Part shown: positions 7,080 to 17,204 of the stretch, piece by piece
Numbering within the stretch: position 1 is the first letter of the stretch
Layout: every line of letters starts with the position of its first letter
Assembly (NCBI RefSeq): GCF_042610495.1
Contig: NZ_JBHGAP010000001.1
Coordinates: 496,001 to 560,000 of the forward strand
Length of the DNA: 64,000 nt
Direction of reading: 5' to 3'
From: RU20A sp042610495
Lineage (GTDB): Bacteria > Pseudomonadota > Alphaproteobacteria > Rhizobiales > Rhizobiaceae
Notes under the pieces: model-generated
Told to the model about the DNA's origin: nothing
What the model saw: the letters and a program-made list of their open reading frames with translations, nothing else
Database searches by the model: none
Translations under genes and position numbers: made by a program

Positions 7080-7883
7080 TCAAGGCAGCGTCAGCAAAAG
7101 CGGGCGATGATCCGACACTTCGGGCTGTGCCACGACATCGAAGGCTGTCCACTCAACATGGGGGTTCACAAGGAGATAGTCGGCGTACCGGCCGGACTTC
7201 GCGTAATGCGAGGTGCGCGTGTCCGTGAAACCGAGTTTCGTCACGAGGTCTTCAAGACCCAGTGCCTTCAGGTCATCGAACGTTTGGCTGTCCGGCAACA
7301 GGTTGAGATCGCCGCATAGAACAACGGCCTCGTTCGGCTTCTGGAAGGCCCGGATGATCTCGACAAGACGTTTGCTTTGGCCGGCGCGCGCGGCTGTATC
7401 GCCCTTGCCGGAAATCTCCCGGAGGCCGTGCAATTGGAGGATGGCAAGGCTCTTCTGGCTTTCGTGATCGAAGACCCGGACGCCGTGAACATTGCGCGCT
7501 CGCGGATGCGGTCCGAATGCGTTCGGCGAATAAGCCTCATGGACGAAGTCGAGCGTCTGGCCCGTGATGGCGAGAGAGGAGCGTACGAAGGTCGCAAGCC
7601 CGAAGGACTGCCAATGCATTCCGGATCCGGCGGGCAGCAGCCCGCGTGCAAACGGGAAGAAGAATGCGTCGTGGTCCGGCAACGAGGCTTTGAGGGCATC
7701 AAAAAGATTGGCTCTTTGCGGCAGGATGACACCGTCATGCTCATAGTCGAGCCAATCGGGAGTGCCGCGCGGCGAGCGCGACACTTCCTGGAGACACACC
7801 ACGTCGGCATCCACCTCGGCGAGATACGTCAAAAGTCTCTCGTAAAGCGCGCCGCCCCAGCAGTTGAGGGAGAGGATACGCAT
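7080..7883 (-). CDS. Endonuclease/exonuclease/phosphatase (EEP) family protein
   Basis: A 267-residue cytoplasmic protein of the EEP superfamily, metal-dependent phosphodiesterases. It starts MRILSLNCWGG, followed by the metal-binding LQEV motif (around residue 36), a central GDLNLLPDS (catalytic Asp/Asn), and the terminal SDHRPLLL (catalytic Asp-His, 257-259). The substrate cannot be told: DNA, phospholipid and inositol phosphate hydrolases share the fold. ATG 7883 has GGAG upstream; the frame extends further but then runs antisense inside sthA. The start lies 23 bp after the sthA stop, so the two are probably co-transcribed. Confidence 0.9.
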   Translation of the reverse strand: MRILSLNCWGGALYERLLTYLAEVDADVVCLQEVSRSPRGTPDWLDYEHDGVILPQRANLFDALKASLPDHDAFFFPFARGLLPAGSGMHWQSFGLATFVRSSLAITGQTLDFVHEAYSPNAFGPHPRARNVHGVRVFDHESQKSLAILQLHGLREISGKGDTAARAGQSKRLVEIIRAFQKPNEAVVLCGDLNLLPDSQTFDDLKALGLEDLVTKLGFTDTRTSHYAKSGRYADYLLVNPHVEWTAFDVVAQPEVSDHRPLLLTLP

Positions 7884-7906
7884 ATCTGCTCCAGGCTTGC
7901 ACCGCC

Positions 7907-9313
7907 TCACACCGGCTGCGACAGATCCCCCATCCGGTTCCAGGCATCCAGACCGGCGATCTTGTAGGCTTCGGCGAGCGTCGGATAGTTGAAGGTGTTC
8001 TCGACGAAATACTCGACGGTGCCCTTGAGGTTGAGCACGGCCTGGCCGATGTGGACCAGTTCGGTCGCGCCTTCGCCGACGATGTGGACACCCAGCAGGC
8101 GGCGGGTTTTCAGCGAGAAGATCATCTTCAGCAATCCCGAATCGAGCCCCATGATGTGGCCGCGCGAGGTCTCGCGGAAGCGGGCGATGCCACATTCATA
8201 GGGAATGCCGCGCTGCTTGACTTCTTCTTCCGTCAGGCCGCAGGTGGAGATTTCCGGCACGGCATAGATGCCGTAGGGGAAGTATTTCGGCGGCTCCTTG
8301 GCGATTGCGCCGACGGCGACGCGCGCTGCGATGCGACCCTGTTCCATCGAGGTCGAAGCGAGGCTCGGGAACCCGACGACATCGCCGGCGGCATAGATGT
8401 TCGGCACGCTGGTCTGGAAGGTCTCGGGATTGACCGAGAGGCGCCCGCGACTGTCGGCCGTCAGCCCCGCGGCTTCAAGGTTCAGCGTATCGGTCGCGCC
8501 CATGCGGCCGGCCGCAAACAGCACCATTTCCGAATGCAGGATGCGGCCATTGTCGAGCGTGATGCGGCAGCGCCCGTCCGCATCCTTCTCCACCTTGTCG
8601 GCCTTGGTGCCGAGGATGAGCTTCATGTTGCGGTCGCGCAGCTGGTAGGTGAAGTCCTCGACGATTTCCTTGTCGATGAAGTCGAGCATGGTCGCCTTCG
8701 GATCGATGACGGTGACCTGCGCGTCGAGCGCGGAGAAGATCGTCGCATATTCAATCCCGATGACGCCGGCGCCGATGACCACCATGGAGCGCGGCAGCTG
8801 CTCGATCTCAAGGAGTTCGTCGCTGTCGAGAATCGACTTGTGGTCGAAGGGAATGTAGTCGGGCCGGAACGGCTTGGTGCCGACGGCGAGCAGGATGCTG
8901 GTCGCCTTCACCTGCACGCTTTCGCCGTCATCCTTGACGATCTCCAGCGTTTCCGGATCGATGAAATGTGCCTTGCCGCGCATGTGCTGCACACGGTTGC
9001 GGGCGAACTGGTGTTCCAGCACCTCGACTTCATGGTCGAGCGTGATCAGCAGGCGGCGGCGCAGGTCGTCGGCGCTGATCTCCTGCTTGACCCTGTAGGC
9101 GCGCCCGTAGAAGCCGCGCTCGCGCCAGCCGGTCAGGTTCAGCGCGGTCTCGCGCAGCGTTTTCGACGGGATGGTCCCGGTATGCACCGAGACGCCGCCG
9201 ACCCGCTTGCCCTGCTCGATCACGAGAACCTTGCGGCCGAGCTTTGCGGCCTGAATGGCACCACGACGGCCCGCAGGTCCGCTGCCGACGACGACGAGAT
9301 CGAATTGCATCAT
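7907..9313 (-). CDS. sthA: Soluble pyridine nucleotide transhydrogenase
   Basis: A 468-residue flavoprotein that moves reducing equivalents between NADPH and NAD+. The FAD motif GSGPAG is at 10-15, an NAD(P) motif VIGAGVIGIE lies in the middle, and the C-terminal dimerisation domain has VHIVGEGATELVHIGQ. The redox-active CxxxxC of lipoamide dehydrogenase-like enzymes is replaced by the GTIPSK block (46-51) without cysteines, the diagnostic feature of SthA. The first two codons are both ATG; either may start. The EEP gene follows after 23 bp. Confidence 0.95.
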   Translation of the reverse strand: MMQFDLVVVGSGPAGRRGAIQAAKLGRKVLVIEQGKRVGGVSVHTGTIPSKTLRETALNLTGWRERGFYGRAYRVKQEISADDLRRRLLITLDHEVEVLEHQFARNRVQHMRGKAHFIDPETLEIVKDDGESVQVKATSILLAVGTKPFRPDYIPFDHKSILDSDELLEIEQLPRSMVVIGAGVIGIEYATIFSALDAQVTVIDPKATMLDFIDKEIVEDFTYQLRDRNMKLILGTKADKVEKDADGRCRITLDNGRILHSEMVLFAAGRMGATDTLNLEAAGLTADSRGRLSVNPETFQTSVPNIYAAGDVVGFPSLASTSMEQGRIAARVAVGAIAKEPPKYFPYGIYAVPEISTCGLTEEEVKQRGIPYECGIARFRETSRGHIMGLDSGLLKMIFSLKTRRLLGVHIVGEGATELVHIGQAVLNLKGTVEYFVENTFNYPTLAEAYKIAGLDAWNRMGDLSQPV

Positions 9314-9454
9314 GATGGTGTCCGCTGCTGGTAAGGGTCGGGGCGAGAATCATTGTGCACTGCCGCAAATGTCCTACGCCAAAAACCTTAAGGTCAATGT
9401 GCGACAGCGGCATTTCAGCGAGCTTGATGCGTCGGAAGCATCACGACGAAGGCC

Positions 9455-10267
9455 TCAGATCAGCCTGAGCCCCTTGAGACTGGCATGGCCGTCTCGCCCG
9501 ATGATGATGTGGTCATGCACGGTGATGCCGAGCGGCTTGGCCGTGTCGATGATCGTTTTGGTCATCTCGATGTCGGCGCGCGACGGCGTCGGGTCGCCGG
9601 AGGGGTGATTGTGGACGAGGATGATCGCGGTGGCCGACAGTTCCAGCGCCCGCTTCACCACTTCGCGGGGATAGACCGGCGTGTGATCGACGGTGCCGGT
9701 CTGCTGCACCTCGTCGGCGATCAGCGCGTTGCGCTTGTCGAGGAAAAGGATACGGAACTGCTCGCGCGGTTCATGCGCCATGGCTGCGTGGCAGTAATCG
9801 ATGACGGAGGACCAGGAACTCAACACCTGCTTGCCGCGCAACTCGCTTTTCAGCATGCGCTGGCCGACCGACGCAATGAGCTTGAGATCGGTCGCCACCG
9901 CCTCGCCAACCCCCTTGACCTCCATGAGAAGCGAAGGCGGCGCACCGAAGACACCGGCAAGCGTGCCGAACCGGTCGAGCAGGGCTTTTGCGATCGGCTT
10001 GGTGTCGCGGCGGGGAATGAGGCGGAAAAGCAGCAGTTCGAGAAGTTCATAATCGGCAAGTGCCGCGTCGCCCTGATCGCGGTAGCGGGTGCGAAGCCGC
10101 TCGCGATGGCCGTGGTAATGGGCCTCGTCCGGCTGGGACTGGCGCGCCTTGACCACGCCGCCGCCGAGCGCCTTTTGTCCGGAGGATACGGCCTTTGGCC
10201 TCTGTTCGGCAAAGAAGCCGCGTTCGTCGGTGTCGAGCCCGTCCTTTTCCGGCGGCTGCCTGCTCAT
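9455..10267 (-). CDS. radC: RadC family JAB-domain protein
   Basis: A 270-residue protein: a basic low-complexity N-terminus, a helix-hairpin-helix region (LMEVKGVGEAVATDLKLI), and a C-terminal MPN/JAB domain with the zinc motif HNHPSGDPTPS (219-229) and conserved IIIGRDGHASL. The historic link to DNA repair is weak and the true substrate is unknown. The start overlaps the map stop by 4 bp (ATGA), making it the last gene of the phaC-sfsA-map-radC run. Confidence 0.95.
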   Translation of the reverse strand: MSRQPPEKDGLDTDERGFFAEQRPKAVSSGQKALGGGVVKARQSQPDEAHYHGHRERLRTRYRDQGDAALADYELLELLLFRLIPRRDTKPIAKALLDRFGTLAGVFGAPPSLLMEVKGVGEAVATDLKLIASVGQRMLKSELRGKQVLSSWSSVIDYCHAAMAHEPREQFRILFLDKRNALIADEVQQTGTVDHTPVYPREVVKRALELSATAIILVHNHPSGDPTPSRADIEMTKTIIDTAKPLGITVHDHIIIGRDGHASLKGLRLI

Positions 10268-11103
10268 GCGGCCGCCTGTGCGGCGAGGCCCGGGCAGTCA
10301 AGGCCGGCCGGCGACAGCGTGAAGATCTCGCAGCCATCGGCCGTCACCCCGACCGTGTGCTCGTACTGCGCCGAGAGCGACCGGTCGCGCGTGACCGCAG
10401 TCCAGCCGTCGGAGAGCACCTTCACATGCGGGCGGCCGAGATTGATCATCGGCTCGATGGTGAAGATCATCCCTTCGCGGATTTCCGGCCCCTCGCTTGC
10501 CTTGCCGTAATGCAGGATGTTCGGCGCATCGTGGAAAAGCGTGCCGACGCCATGGCCGCAGAAATCGCGCACCACGGAGCAGCGCTCGGCTTCGGCCAGG
10601 ATCTGGATCGCCTCGCCGATGGCGCCGGTGCGCGCGCCGGGCTTGACGGCTGCGATGCCGCGCATCAGGCATTCATAGGTCACTTCCATCAGCCGCTCGG
10701 CGGCCCGCTTGACCTGCCCGACCGGGTACATGCGGCTCGAATCGCCATGCCACCCGTCGAGGATGAAGGTCACGTCGATATTGACGATGTCTCCCTCGCG
10801 CAGCGGCTTGTCATCGGGAATGCCGTGGCAGACGACGTGGTTGATCGAGGTGCAGGAGGCCTTGGTGTAGCCGCGATAGTTCAGCGTTGCCGGCAGCGCG
10901 CCGTTGTCGAGGCCGAACTGGAAGACGAAACGGTCGATCTCGTTGGTGGTCACGCCCGGCTTGACGATATCGACGAGGGCGTCGAGGCACCGGGCGGTCA
11001 GCTGACAGGCGCGCCGCATGCCGTCAAAGGCATCGGGCCCGTAGAGGCGGATAACGCCGGTATTCTTGAGAGGCGCTGCCGCCGCCTCGATATAGGTGAC
11101 CAT
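10264..11103 (-). CDS. map: Methionine aminopeptidase, type I
   Basis: A 279-residue dimetal enzyme removing the N-terminal Met from nascent proteins. The metal ligands are visible in order: Asp in VNIDVTFILDGWHGDSSR, His in CGHGVGTLFHDAPN, Glu in GMIFTIEPMIN and Glu in SAQYEHTVGV. Length and motif spacing are those of bacterial MetAP1. It lies 30 bp after sfsA and overlaps radC. Confidence 0.97.
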   Translation of the reverse strand: MVTYIEAAAAPLKNTGVIRLYGPDAFDGMRRACQLTARCLDALVDIVKPGVTTNEIDRFVFQFGLDNGALPATLNYRGYTKASCTSINHVVCHGIPDDKPLREGDIVNIDVTFILDGWHGDSSRMYPVGQVKRAAERLMEVTYECLMRGIAAVKPGARTGAIGEAIQILAEAERCSVVRDFCGHGVGTLFHDAPNILHYGKASEGPEIREGMIFTIEPMINLGRPHVKVLSDGWTAVTRDRSLSAQYEHTVGVTADGCEIFTLSPAGLDCPGLAAQAAA

Positions 11104-11133
11104 CTGAACACTTCCCGCTGCAAGGTGCGGATG

Positions 11134-11853
11134 TCATAGAGCAGTCATGGCCCGATCGTCCACCGGGATCAAGTCCAACGCGCTGATTTGCTGCGATGAA
11201 ACCCGGCAGGCCACCGCATAGGCCTCCACCCCGGCGGCCCGCGCGTGCTTATAGGCCCGTGCGTAAGCCGGATCGAAATCGGCCGCGATGGCGAGCCGCT
11301 CGCAATCGCCGCGCTGGATGATGTAGAGCATCGCCGCCCGATGCCCCTCCGCGACCATGGCGGCGAGGTCATCGAGATGGCGCGCGCCGCGGGTCGTCGG
11401 GCTGTCGGGAAATTCCGCAAGCCCGGCCTTGCGCGAGAAATGGACGTTCTTCACCTCGACATAGAGCCGCGCGCCTGAATGATCGGTCAGCAGGAAATCG
11501 ATACGCGACTGCACGGCGTAGCGTTGCTCGGCCTTGATCGTTTCGTGGGAGGCAAGGGCAGGGACCACGCCGGCCCGGATTGCCTCCAGCGCAAGCCGGT
11601 TCGGCAGGCCGGTATTGATGCCGACCAGCGTGCCATCGGCCTCGACCAGTTCCAGCTGGTAGCGATATTTGCGCGTCCCCGTCTCGTGGGTCGAAAGATA
11701 GATCCGCGACCCCGGTGCCGTCAGGCCGCGCATCGAGCCGGTGTTGGGACAGAAGCCGGTGATCGCACTTCCATCTTCCAGCACGGCATCGAAAAGGAAA
11801 CGCTTGTAGCGCGACACGAGCCGGGCAGGGACGAGCGGTGGGGAAAATTCCAT
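11134..11853 (-). CDS. sfsA: DNA/RNA nuclease SfsA
   Basis: A 239-residue SfsA family protein. Recognisable blocks are RYKRFLFDA, CPNTGSMRGLTAPGSRIYLS near the N-terminus, and the PD-(D/E)XK-like core DFLLTDHSGARLYVEVKNVHF. First named as a sugar-fermentation stimulation factor, it is now annotated as a nuclease. It lies 37 bp downstream of phaC and 30 bp upstream of map, consistent with one minus-strand transcript. I see no terminator in either gap. Confidence 0.95.
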   Translation of the reverse strand: MEFSPPLVPARLVSRYKRFLFDAVLEDGSAITGFCPNTGSMRGLTAPGSRIYLSTHETGTRKYRYQLELVEADGTLVGINTGLPNRLALEAIRAGVVPALASHETIKAEQRYAVQSRIDFLLTDHSGARLYVEVKNVHFSRKAGLAEFPDSPTTRGARHLDDLAAMVAEGHRAAMLYIIQRGDCERLAIAADFDPAYARAYKHARAAGVEAYAVACRVSSQQISALDLIPVDDRAMTAL

Positions 11854-11890
11854 GGCCTCAGTCGCCGGGCATGACGCTTGGCGACACCCC

Positions 11891-13762
11891 TCAGGCCCGC
11901 GCCCGGACGTAGGAGCCAGGCGCCTCCTCCAGCGTGTTCATCGTTCCACCGGGCTTGCGGGCGGGAACGCGGCGCTTGTCCTGCTTCTCGATCCAGGCAT
12001 GCCAGTGCGGCCACCAGGAGCCCGGCGTCTCCTCGGCTTTTGCGAGCCACTCCTCGTACTCGCCCTTCGGCGCCGGTCCCGTCCAGAACTGGTACTTCTT
12101 CTTATCGGGCGGATTGACGACGCCGGCGATATGGCCGGAGCCGGTCACAACGAAGGTGACCTTTCCGCCAAAGGCGGTGCTGCCGAGGAAGACGGACTTC
12201 GGCGGGGCGATATGATCCTCGCGCGTGGCGAGATTGTAGATCGGGATCTTGACGTCCTTCAGCGAGATCTTGTCGCCCGCCAGCACCATCTCGCCGCGCG
12301 ACAGCTTGTTGTCGAGATAGCAGTTGCGCAGGTAGAACGAGTGGTTGGCAGCCGGCATCCGGGTGGAATCGGAATTCCAGTAGAGCAGGTCGAAGGGCAT
12401 CGGATCCTGGCCCTTCAGGTAGTTGTTGACGAAATAGGGCCAGATGAGCTCGGAGGCGCGCAGCATGTTGAAGGCGGTGGCCATCTTCGATCCATCGAGA
12501 TAGCCGGACGCCTTCATGCCGGCCTCGATCATCTGGATCTGCTCCTCATCCACGAAGACCTTGAGATCGCCCGCATGGGTGAAATCGACCTGCGTGGTAA
12601 AGAGCGTCGCCGTGCGGATACGCTTGTCGCCCTCGCGCGCATGCAGCGCCAGCGTTGCCGACAGAAGCGTGCCGCCGACGCAGTAGCCGATGGCGTTCAC
12701 ATCCGTTTCGCCGGTCGCCTGCGTGATGGTGTCGAGCGCAAAGCCGATGCCCTCGCGCGCATAGGATTCCCAGTCCTTGTCGGCATGCCGCTCATCGGGA
12801 TTGACCCAGGAGATCACGAAGACGGTATGCCCTTGGTCGACCGCCCATTTGATGAAGGATTTCGCCGGGTTGAGGTCGAGGACGTAGTATTTGTTGATCC
12901 ATGGCGGGCAGATCAGCAGCGGCCGCTTCAGCACCGTCTCGGTGGTCGGCTCATACTGGATGATCTGGCAGACATCGCTCTGCGCCACCACCTTGCCCGG
13001 TGTGATCGCGATGTTCACGCCGATGGCGAACTGGCTCGTATCCGTCTGCCGCATCCTGAGATCCCCGCCGCCGGCGGCGATATCCTCGGCAAACATCTTC
13101 ATGCCCTTGACGAGGTTGGCGCCGCTGGACGCGACGGTCTCCCGGTAGAGCTGCGGATTGGTCGTGACGAAATTGGCCGGCGACAGCGCGCTGGTGATCT
13201 GGCGCACATAGAACGCCGCCTTGTGGCGCGTGTGTTCGTCCAGCCCCTCCGCGTCCCGCACCATGCGGTCCGCCCAGTCGGCGGTGACAATATAGGCCTG
13301 CCGCAGGAAATCGAAGAAGGGGTTCTTTTCCCAGTCGGCATCCGCAAAGCGCTTGTCCGGCTTGATGGCGGGATCGGCCGGCGGCGCCTCGCCATTCATC
13401 TTCATCAGGCTACGCGACCAGATGGCGAAATAGCTGCCGAAGAGATGCGTTTGCGCTTCCAGCGCCCGCTTTGGATCGGCCAGCCAGTATTCGCAGACCT
13501 TCGAGAGCGTCTTGACCATCTCCACCAGCGGCTCGGCGACGATATCGGTCTTTTCCCCGGTCTCGCGCGGCGCGAGCCAGGCGGATGCAGCCTTGCCGAG
13601 ATTTTCAACCGCGCGTGCGAGGTTGACGGTAAAGGTCTCTGGGTCTTTCAGCACATAGGGCTCGATCGAAGCGGCGTCGAAACCGGGAAATGCGCCCCCC
13701 TCGGTCTTCGCGTGTCCACCGGTCTCCGAGTGCCCGATGTGAGGGCCTTTGTGCTCCGCCAA
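11891..13762 (-). CDS. phaC: Class I poly(3-hydroxyalkanoate) synthase
   Basis: A 623-residue enzyme polymerising 3-hydroxyacyl-CoA into PHA granules. The lipase-like box GYCVGG places the catalytic Cys at 361. The catalytic Asp lies in LATREDHIAP and the His in GSGHIAGVVNPP. The length and the N-terminal PhaC_N region (around 90-260) fit class I. Translation starts with TTG at 13762, supported by GGGAGG seven bases upstream; no better ATG has an RBS. It is divergent from the small lipoprotein gene across 111 bp and first in the run with sfsA, map and radC. No phaA/B is in the window. Confidence 0.96.
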   Translation of the reverse strand: MAEHKGPHIGHSETGGHAKTEGGAFPGFDAASIEPYVLKDPETFTVNLARAVENLGKAASAWLAPRETGEKTDIVAEPLVEMVKTLSKVCEYWLADPKRALEAQTHLFGSYFAIWSRSLMKMNGEAPPADPAIKPDKRFADADWEKNPFFDFLRQAYIVTADWADRMVRDAEGLDEHTRHKAAFYVRQITSALSPANFVTTNPQLYRETVASSGANLVKGMKMFAEDIAAGGGDLRMRQTDTSQFAIGVNIAITPGKVVAQSDVCQIIQYEPTTETVLKRPLLICPPWINKYYVLDLNPAKSFIKWAVDQGHTVFVISWVNPDERHADKDWESYAREGIGFALDTITQATGETDVNAIGYCVGGTLLSATLALHAREGDKRIRTATLFTTQVDFTHAGDLKVFVDEEQIQMIEAGMKASGYLDGSKMATAFNMLRASELIWPYFVNNYLKGQDPMPFDLLYWNSDSTRMPAANHSFYLRNCYLDNKLSRGEMVLAGDKISLKDVKIPIYNLATREDHIAPPKSVFLGSTAFGGKVTFVVTGSGHIAGVVNPPDKKKYQFWTGPAPKGEYEEWLAKAEETPGSWWPHWHAWIEKQDKRRVPARKPGGTMNTLEEAPGSYVRARA

Positions 13763-13842
13763 CCCAGAACCTCCCGATTCCCGTTTGTTTTTCTTGTTTT
13801 TACATCCTGCCCGAAAACGACTACAAGTGCCAGCGCCTCCTT

Positions 13843-13860
13843 CGTATCAGACGTATCAGA
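13843..13860. repeat. Tandem 9-bp repeat before the lipoprotein gene
   Basis: CGTATCAGA occurs twice head to tail, ending 13 bp before the ATG at 13874 in the shared phaC/lipoprotein control region. It could be a regulatory site or slippage product. Confidence 0.4.
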
Positions 13861-13873
13861 CGGACACGGGACC

Positions 13874-14197
13874 ATGACATCTGCCTTCGCCCGCCAGGGC
13901 TTCCTTGCCGCCCTGCTGGCCGCGACCTTCTGCCTTGCCGCCTGCAGCAAGACCCCGCCCTCCGCCGATCCGGCGCTGGATGCGGAAGGCTTTCCCTCCG
14001 TCTACCGCCCGCTCTATGCCGCCACGACCCAGATGACGACGGAGGAGGCCGAGGGCCAGCAGCGCGCACTCTCCGGTCTTGCAGCCCGCCGCGCCTCCGG
14101 TTCGATCTCGGAAGCCGAGTATCGCCGCCGCGTTGCCGAGATGCGGGCGCTGGGCGCGAATCACGGCGCCGACACCCTCAAGCAGATGAACAATTAA
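13874..14197 (+). CDS. Small lipoprotein of unknown function
   Basis: A 107-residue protein with a lipoprotein signal peptide (FLAALLAATFCLAAC, lipobox LAAC with lipidated Cys24) and a short, charged, helix-prone mature part (TTEEAEGQQRALSGLAARRASGSISEAEYRRRVAEMRAL). I recognise no domain. It is divergent from phaC and upstream of alaC by 230 bp; a weak CTTTGCGG/CCGCAAAG hairpin (14205-14228) follows the stop. Envelope location is predicted from the lipobox only. Confidence 0.85.
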   Translation: MTSAFARQGFLAALLAATFCLAACSKTPPSADPALDAEGFPSVYRPLYAATTQMTTEEAEGQQRALSGLAARRASGSISEAEYRRRVAEMRALGANHGADTLKQMNN

Positions 14198-14428
14198 CAC
14201 TTGCCTTTGCGGTCGATTGGCCGCAAAGCCTTGGAGTCGAAGGGCGGAGCGGTTCGGATTCGAGCCATGTCCGCAATTCGGCCGCAGAATGTGTTTCTGT
14301 GGCATCCGGATGCCGCGTGTGCAGAGCCTGCGCGTATCCTTGAGAGGGGCTGAAAGGCCCGTTGAACCCGCGCGCCGGCGACGCGCCCGATGGCCCTTGC
14401 CGGATCTCGCGCAAACCGAGGTCAGAAG

Positions 14429-15646
14429 ATGGAAGAGTTTCACAAAGTCCGGCGTTTGCCGCCCTACGTTTTCGAACAGGTCAACCGTTTGAAGGCGAGC
14501 GCGCGAGCGGCGGGCGCCGATATCATCGATCTCGGCATGGGCAACCCCGATCTTCCGACCCCGCAGGCCATCGTCGACAAGCTGTGCGAAGTGGTCAAGG
14601 ATCCGCGCACGCACCGTTATTCGTCTTCCAAGGGCATTCCGGGCCTGCGCCGCGCCCAGGCCGCCTATTATGCCCGCCGGTTCGGCGTGAAGCTCAACCC
14701 GGATACGCAGGTGGTCGCCACCCTCGGTTCGAAGGAAGGCTTCGCCAACATGGCGCAGGCGATCACCGCGCCCGGCGACGTGATCCTCTGCCCGAACCCG
14801 ACCTATCCGATCCACGCCTTCGGCTTCCTGATGGCCGGCGGCGTGATCCGCTCGATCACCGTCGATCCGGACGAGACCTTCTTCCCGCCGCTGGAACGCG
14901 CCGTGAAGCACTCGATTCCCAAGCCGCTCGCGCTGATCCTCAACTATCCGTCCAACCCGACGGCCAAGGTCGCGACGCTCGATTTCTACAAGGACGTCGT
15001 GGCCTTCGCGAAGAAGCACGACATCATCGTGCTCTCCGACCTCGCCTATTCGGAAATCTACTTCAACGACGATCCGCCGCCGTCCGTGCTGCAGGTCCCC
15101 GGCGCAATCGACGTCACGGTGGAATTCACCTCCATGTCGAAGACTTTCTCCATGCCCGGCTGGCGCATGGGCTTTGCGGTCGGCAACGAACGGCTGATCG
15201 CGGCGCTGACGCGGGTCAAGTCCTATCTCGATTACGGCGCTTTCACGCCGATCCAGGTGGCTGCGACCCATGCGCTGAACGGTGACGGCTCCGACATCGC
15301 GGAAGTCCGCAATGTCTACAAGCGCCGCCGCGACGTGATGGTCGAGAGCTTCGGCAAGGCCGGCTTCGAGGTCCCGCCGCCGGACGCGACCATGTTCGCC
15401 TGGGCGAAGATCCCGGAAAAGTTCCGCCACCTCGGCTCGCTGGAGTTCTCCAAGTTGCTGGTCGAGAAGGCGGATGTCGCCGTCGCGCCCGGTATCGGCT
15501 TCGGCGAAATGGGGGATGATTACGTGCGTCTGGCGCTCGTCGAAAACGAGCACCGCATCCGCCAGGCCGCGCGCAACATCAAGAAGTTCCTCTCCTCGGC
15601 CGACGAGACGATGCACAACGTGATTTCGCTCAACGCCCACCGTTGA
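14429..15646 (+). CDS. alaC: Alanine-synthesising aminotransferase (AlaC family, class I/II PLP)
   Basis: A 405-residue fold-type I aminotransferase. The PLP lysine is K238 in SMSKTFSMPGWRMGF; the Asn/Asp/Tyr pocket is in LNYPSNPTAK (170s) and LSDLAYSEIYF (around 202-212). The sequence fits the AlaC/LL-DAP-aminotransferase-like group, in rhizobia usually annotated as alanine or aspartate transaminase; exact substrate is not decided by sequence. ATG 14429 is favoured by GAGG seven bases upstream over an in-frame ATG 39 bp earlier. It precedes hom, fitting amino-acid metabolism, but a terminator lies between them. Confidence 0.9.
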   Translation: MEEFHKVRRLPPYVFEQVNRLKASARAAGADIIDLGMGNPDLPTPQAIVDKLCEVVKDPRTHRYSSSKGIPGLRRAQAAYYARRFGVKLNPDTQVVATLGSKEGFANMAQAITAPGDVILCPNPTYPIHAFGFLMAGGVIRSITVDPDETFFPPLERAVKHSIPKPLALILNYPSNPTAKVATLDFYKDVVAFAKKHDIIVLSDLAYSEIYFNDDPPPSVLQVPGAIDVTVEFTSMSKTFSMPGWRMGFAVGNERLIAALTRVKSYLDYGAFTPIQVAATHALNGDGSDIAEVRNVYKRRRDVMVESFGKAGFEVPPPDATMFAWAKIPEKFRHLGSLEFSKLLVEKADVAVAPGIGFGEMGDDYVRLALVENEHRIRQAARNIKKFLSSADETMHNVISLNAHR

Positions 15647-15683
15647 TCGCACGCCTGCTATCCCTTACCAGACTAGGACTGAC

Positions 15684-15706
15684 GCTCCGCCTTCGGGCGG
15701 AGCTTT
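15684..15706 (+). terminator. Intrinsic terminator after alaC
   Basis: A perfect 8-bp GCTCCGCC/GGCGGAGC stem with a TTCG tetraloop, followed by TTTGGACTTTG, 38 bp past the alaC stop. Confidence 0.75.
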
Positions 15707-15717
15707 GGACTTTGTCA

Positions 15718-15804
15718 GGGATAAGTGGTTTTCGGTTATCCCGAAGAGACAAACGACAATAAGGAATAGAGAGCCCGCCGGGATCAGGATGAGCCTGACG
15801 GGCT
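15718..15804 (+). promoter_or_regulatory. Structured leader of hom
   Basis: Between the alaC terminator and the hom ATG lie two further hairpins: GGGATAA/TTATCCC (15718-15742) and a bulged stem AGCCCG/CGGGCT with inner TCAGG/CCTGA (15772-15804). No leader peptide rich in Thr or Met is evident. It may be a control element or simply the hom 5' UTR. Confidence 0.3.
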
Positions 15805-15828
15805 TGAGCGACAACAGGACGAACCGAC

Positions 15829-17151
<1,323 letters not shown>

Positions 17152-17204
17152 GGCTCCCGTTAGAGCCGTGATGCCCTTTTCGGGGCGCTGAGGGAAAAGG
17201 CGAC

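Noticed and set aside
7884..8195. Upstream extension of the EEP phosphohydrolase frame
   Set aside because: It is out of frame with and inside sthA on the same strand; ATG 7883 has an RBS and opens on the family's first motif.
14205..14228. CTTTGCGG/CCGCAAAG hairpin after the small lipoprotein gene
   Set aside because: The stem is perfect but short and has no T-run, so I do not call it a terminator.
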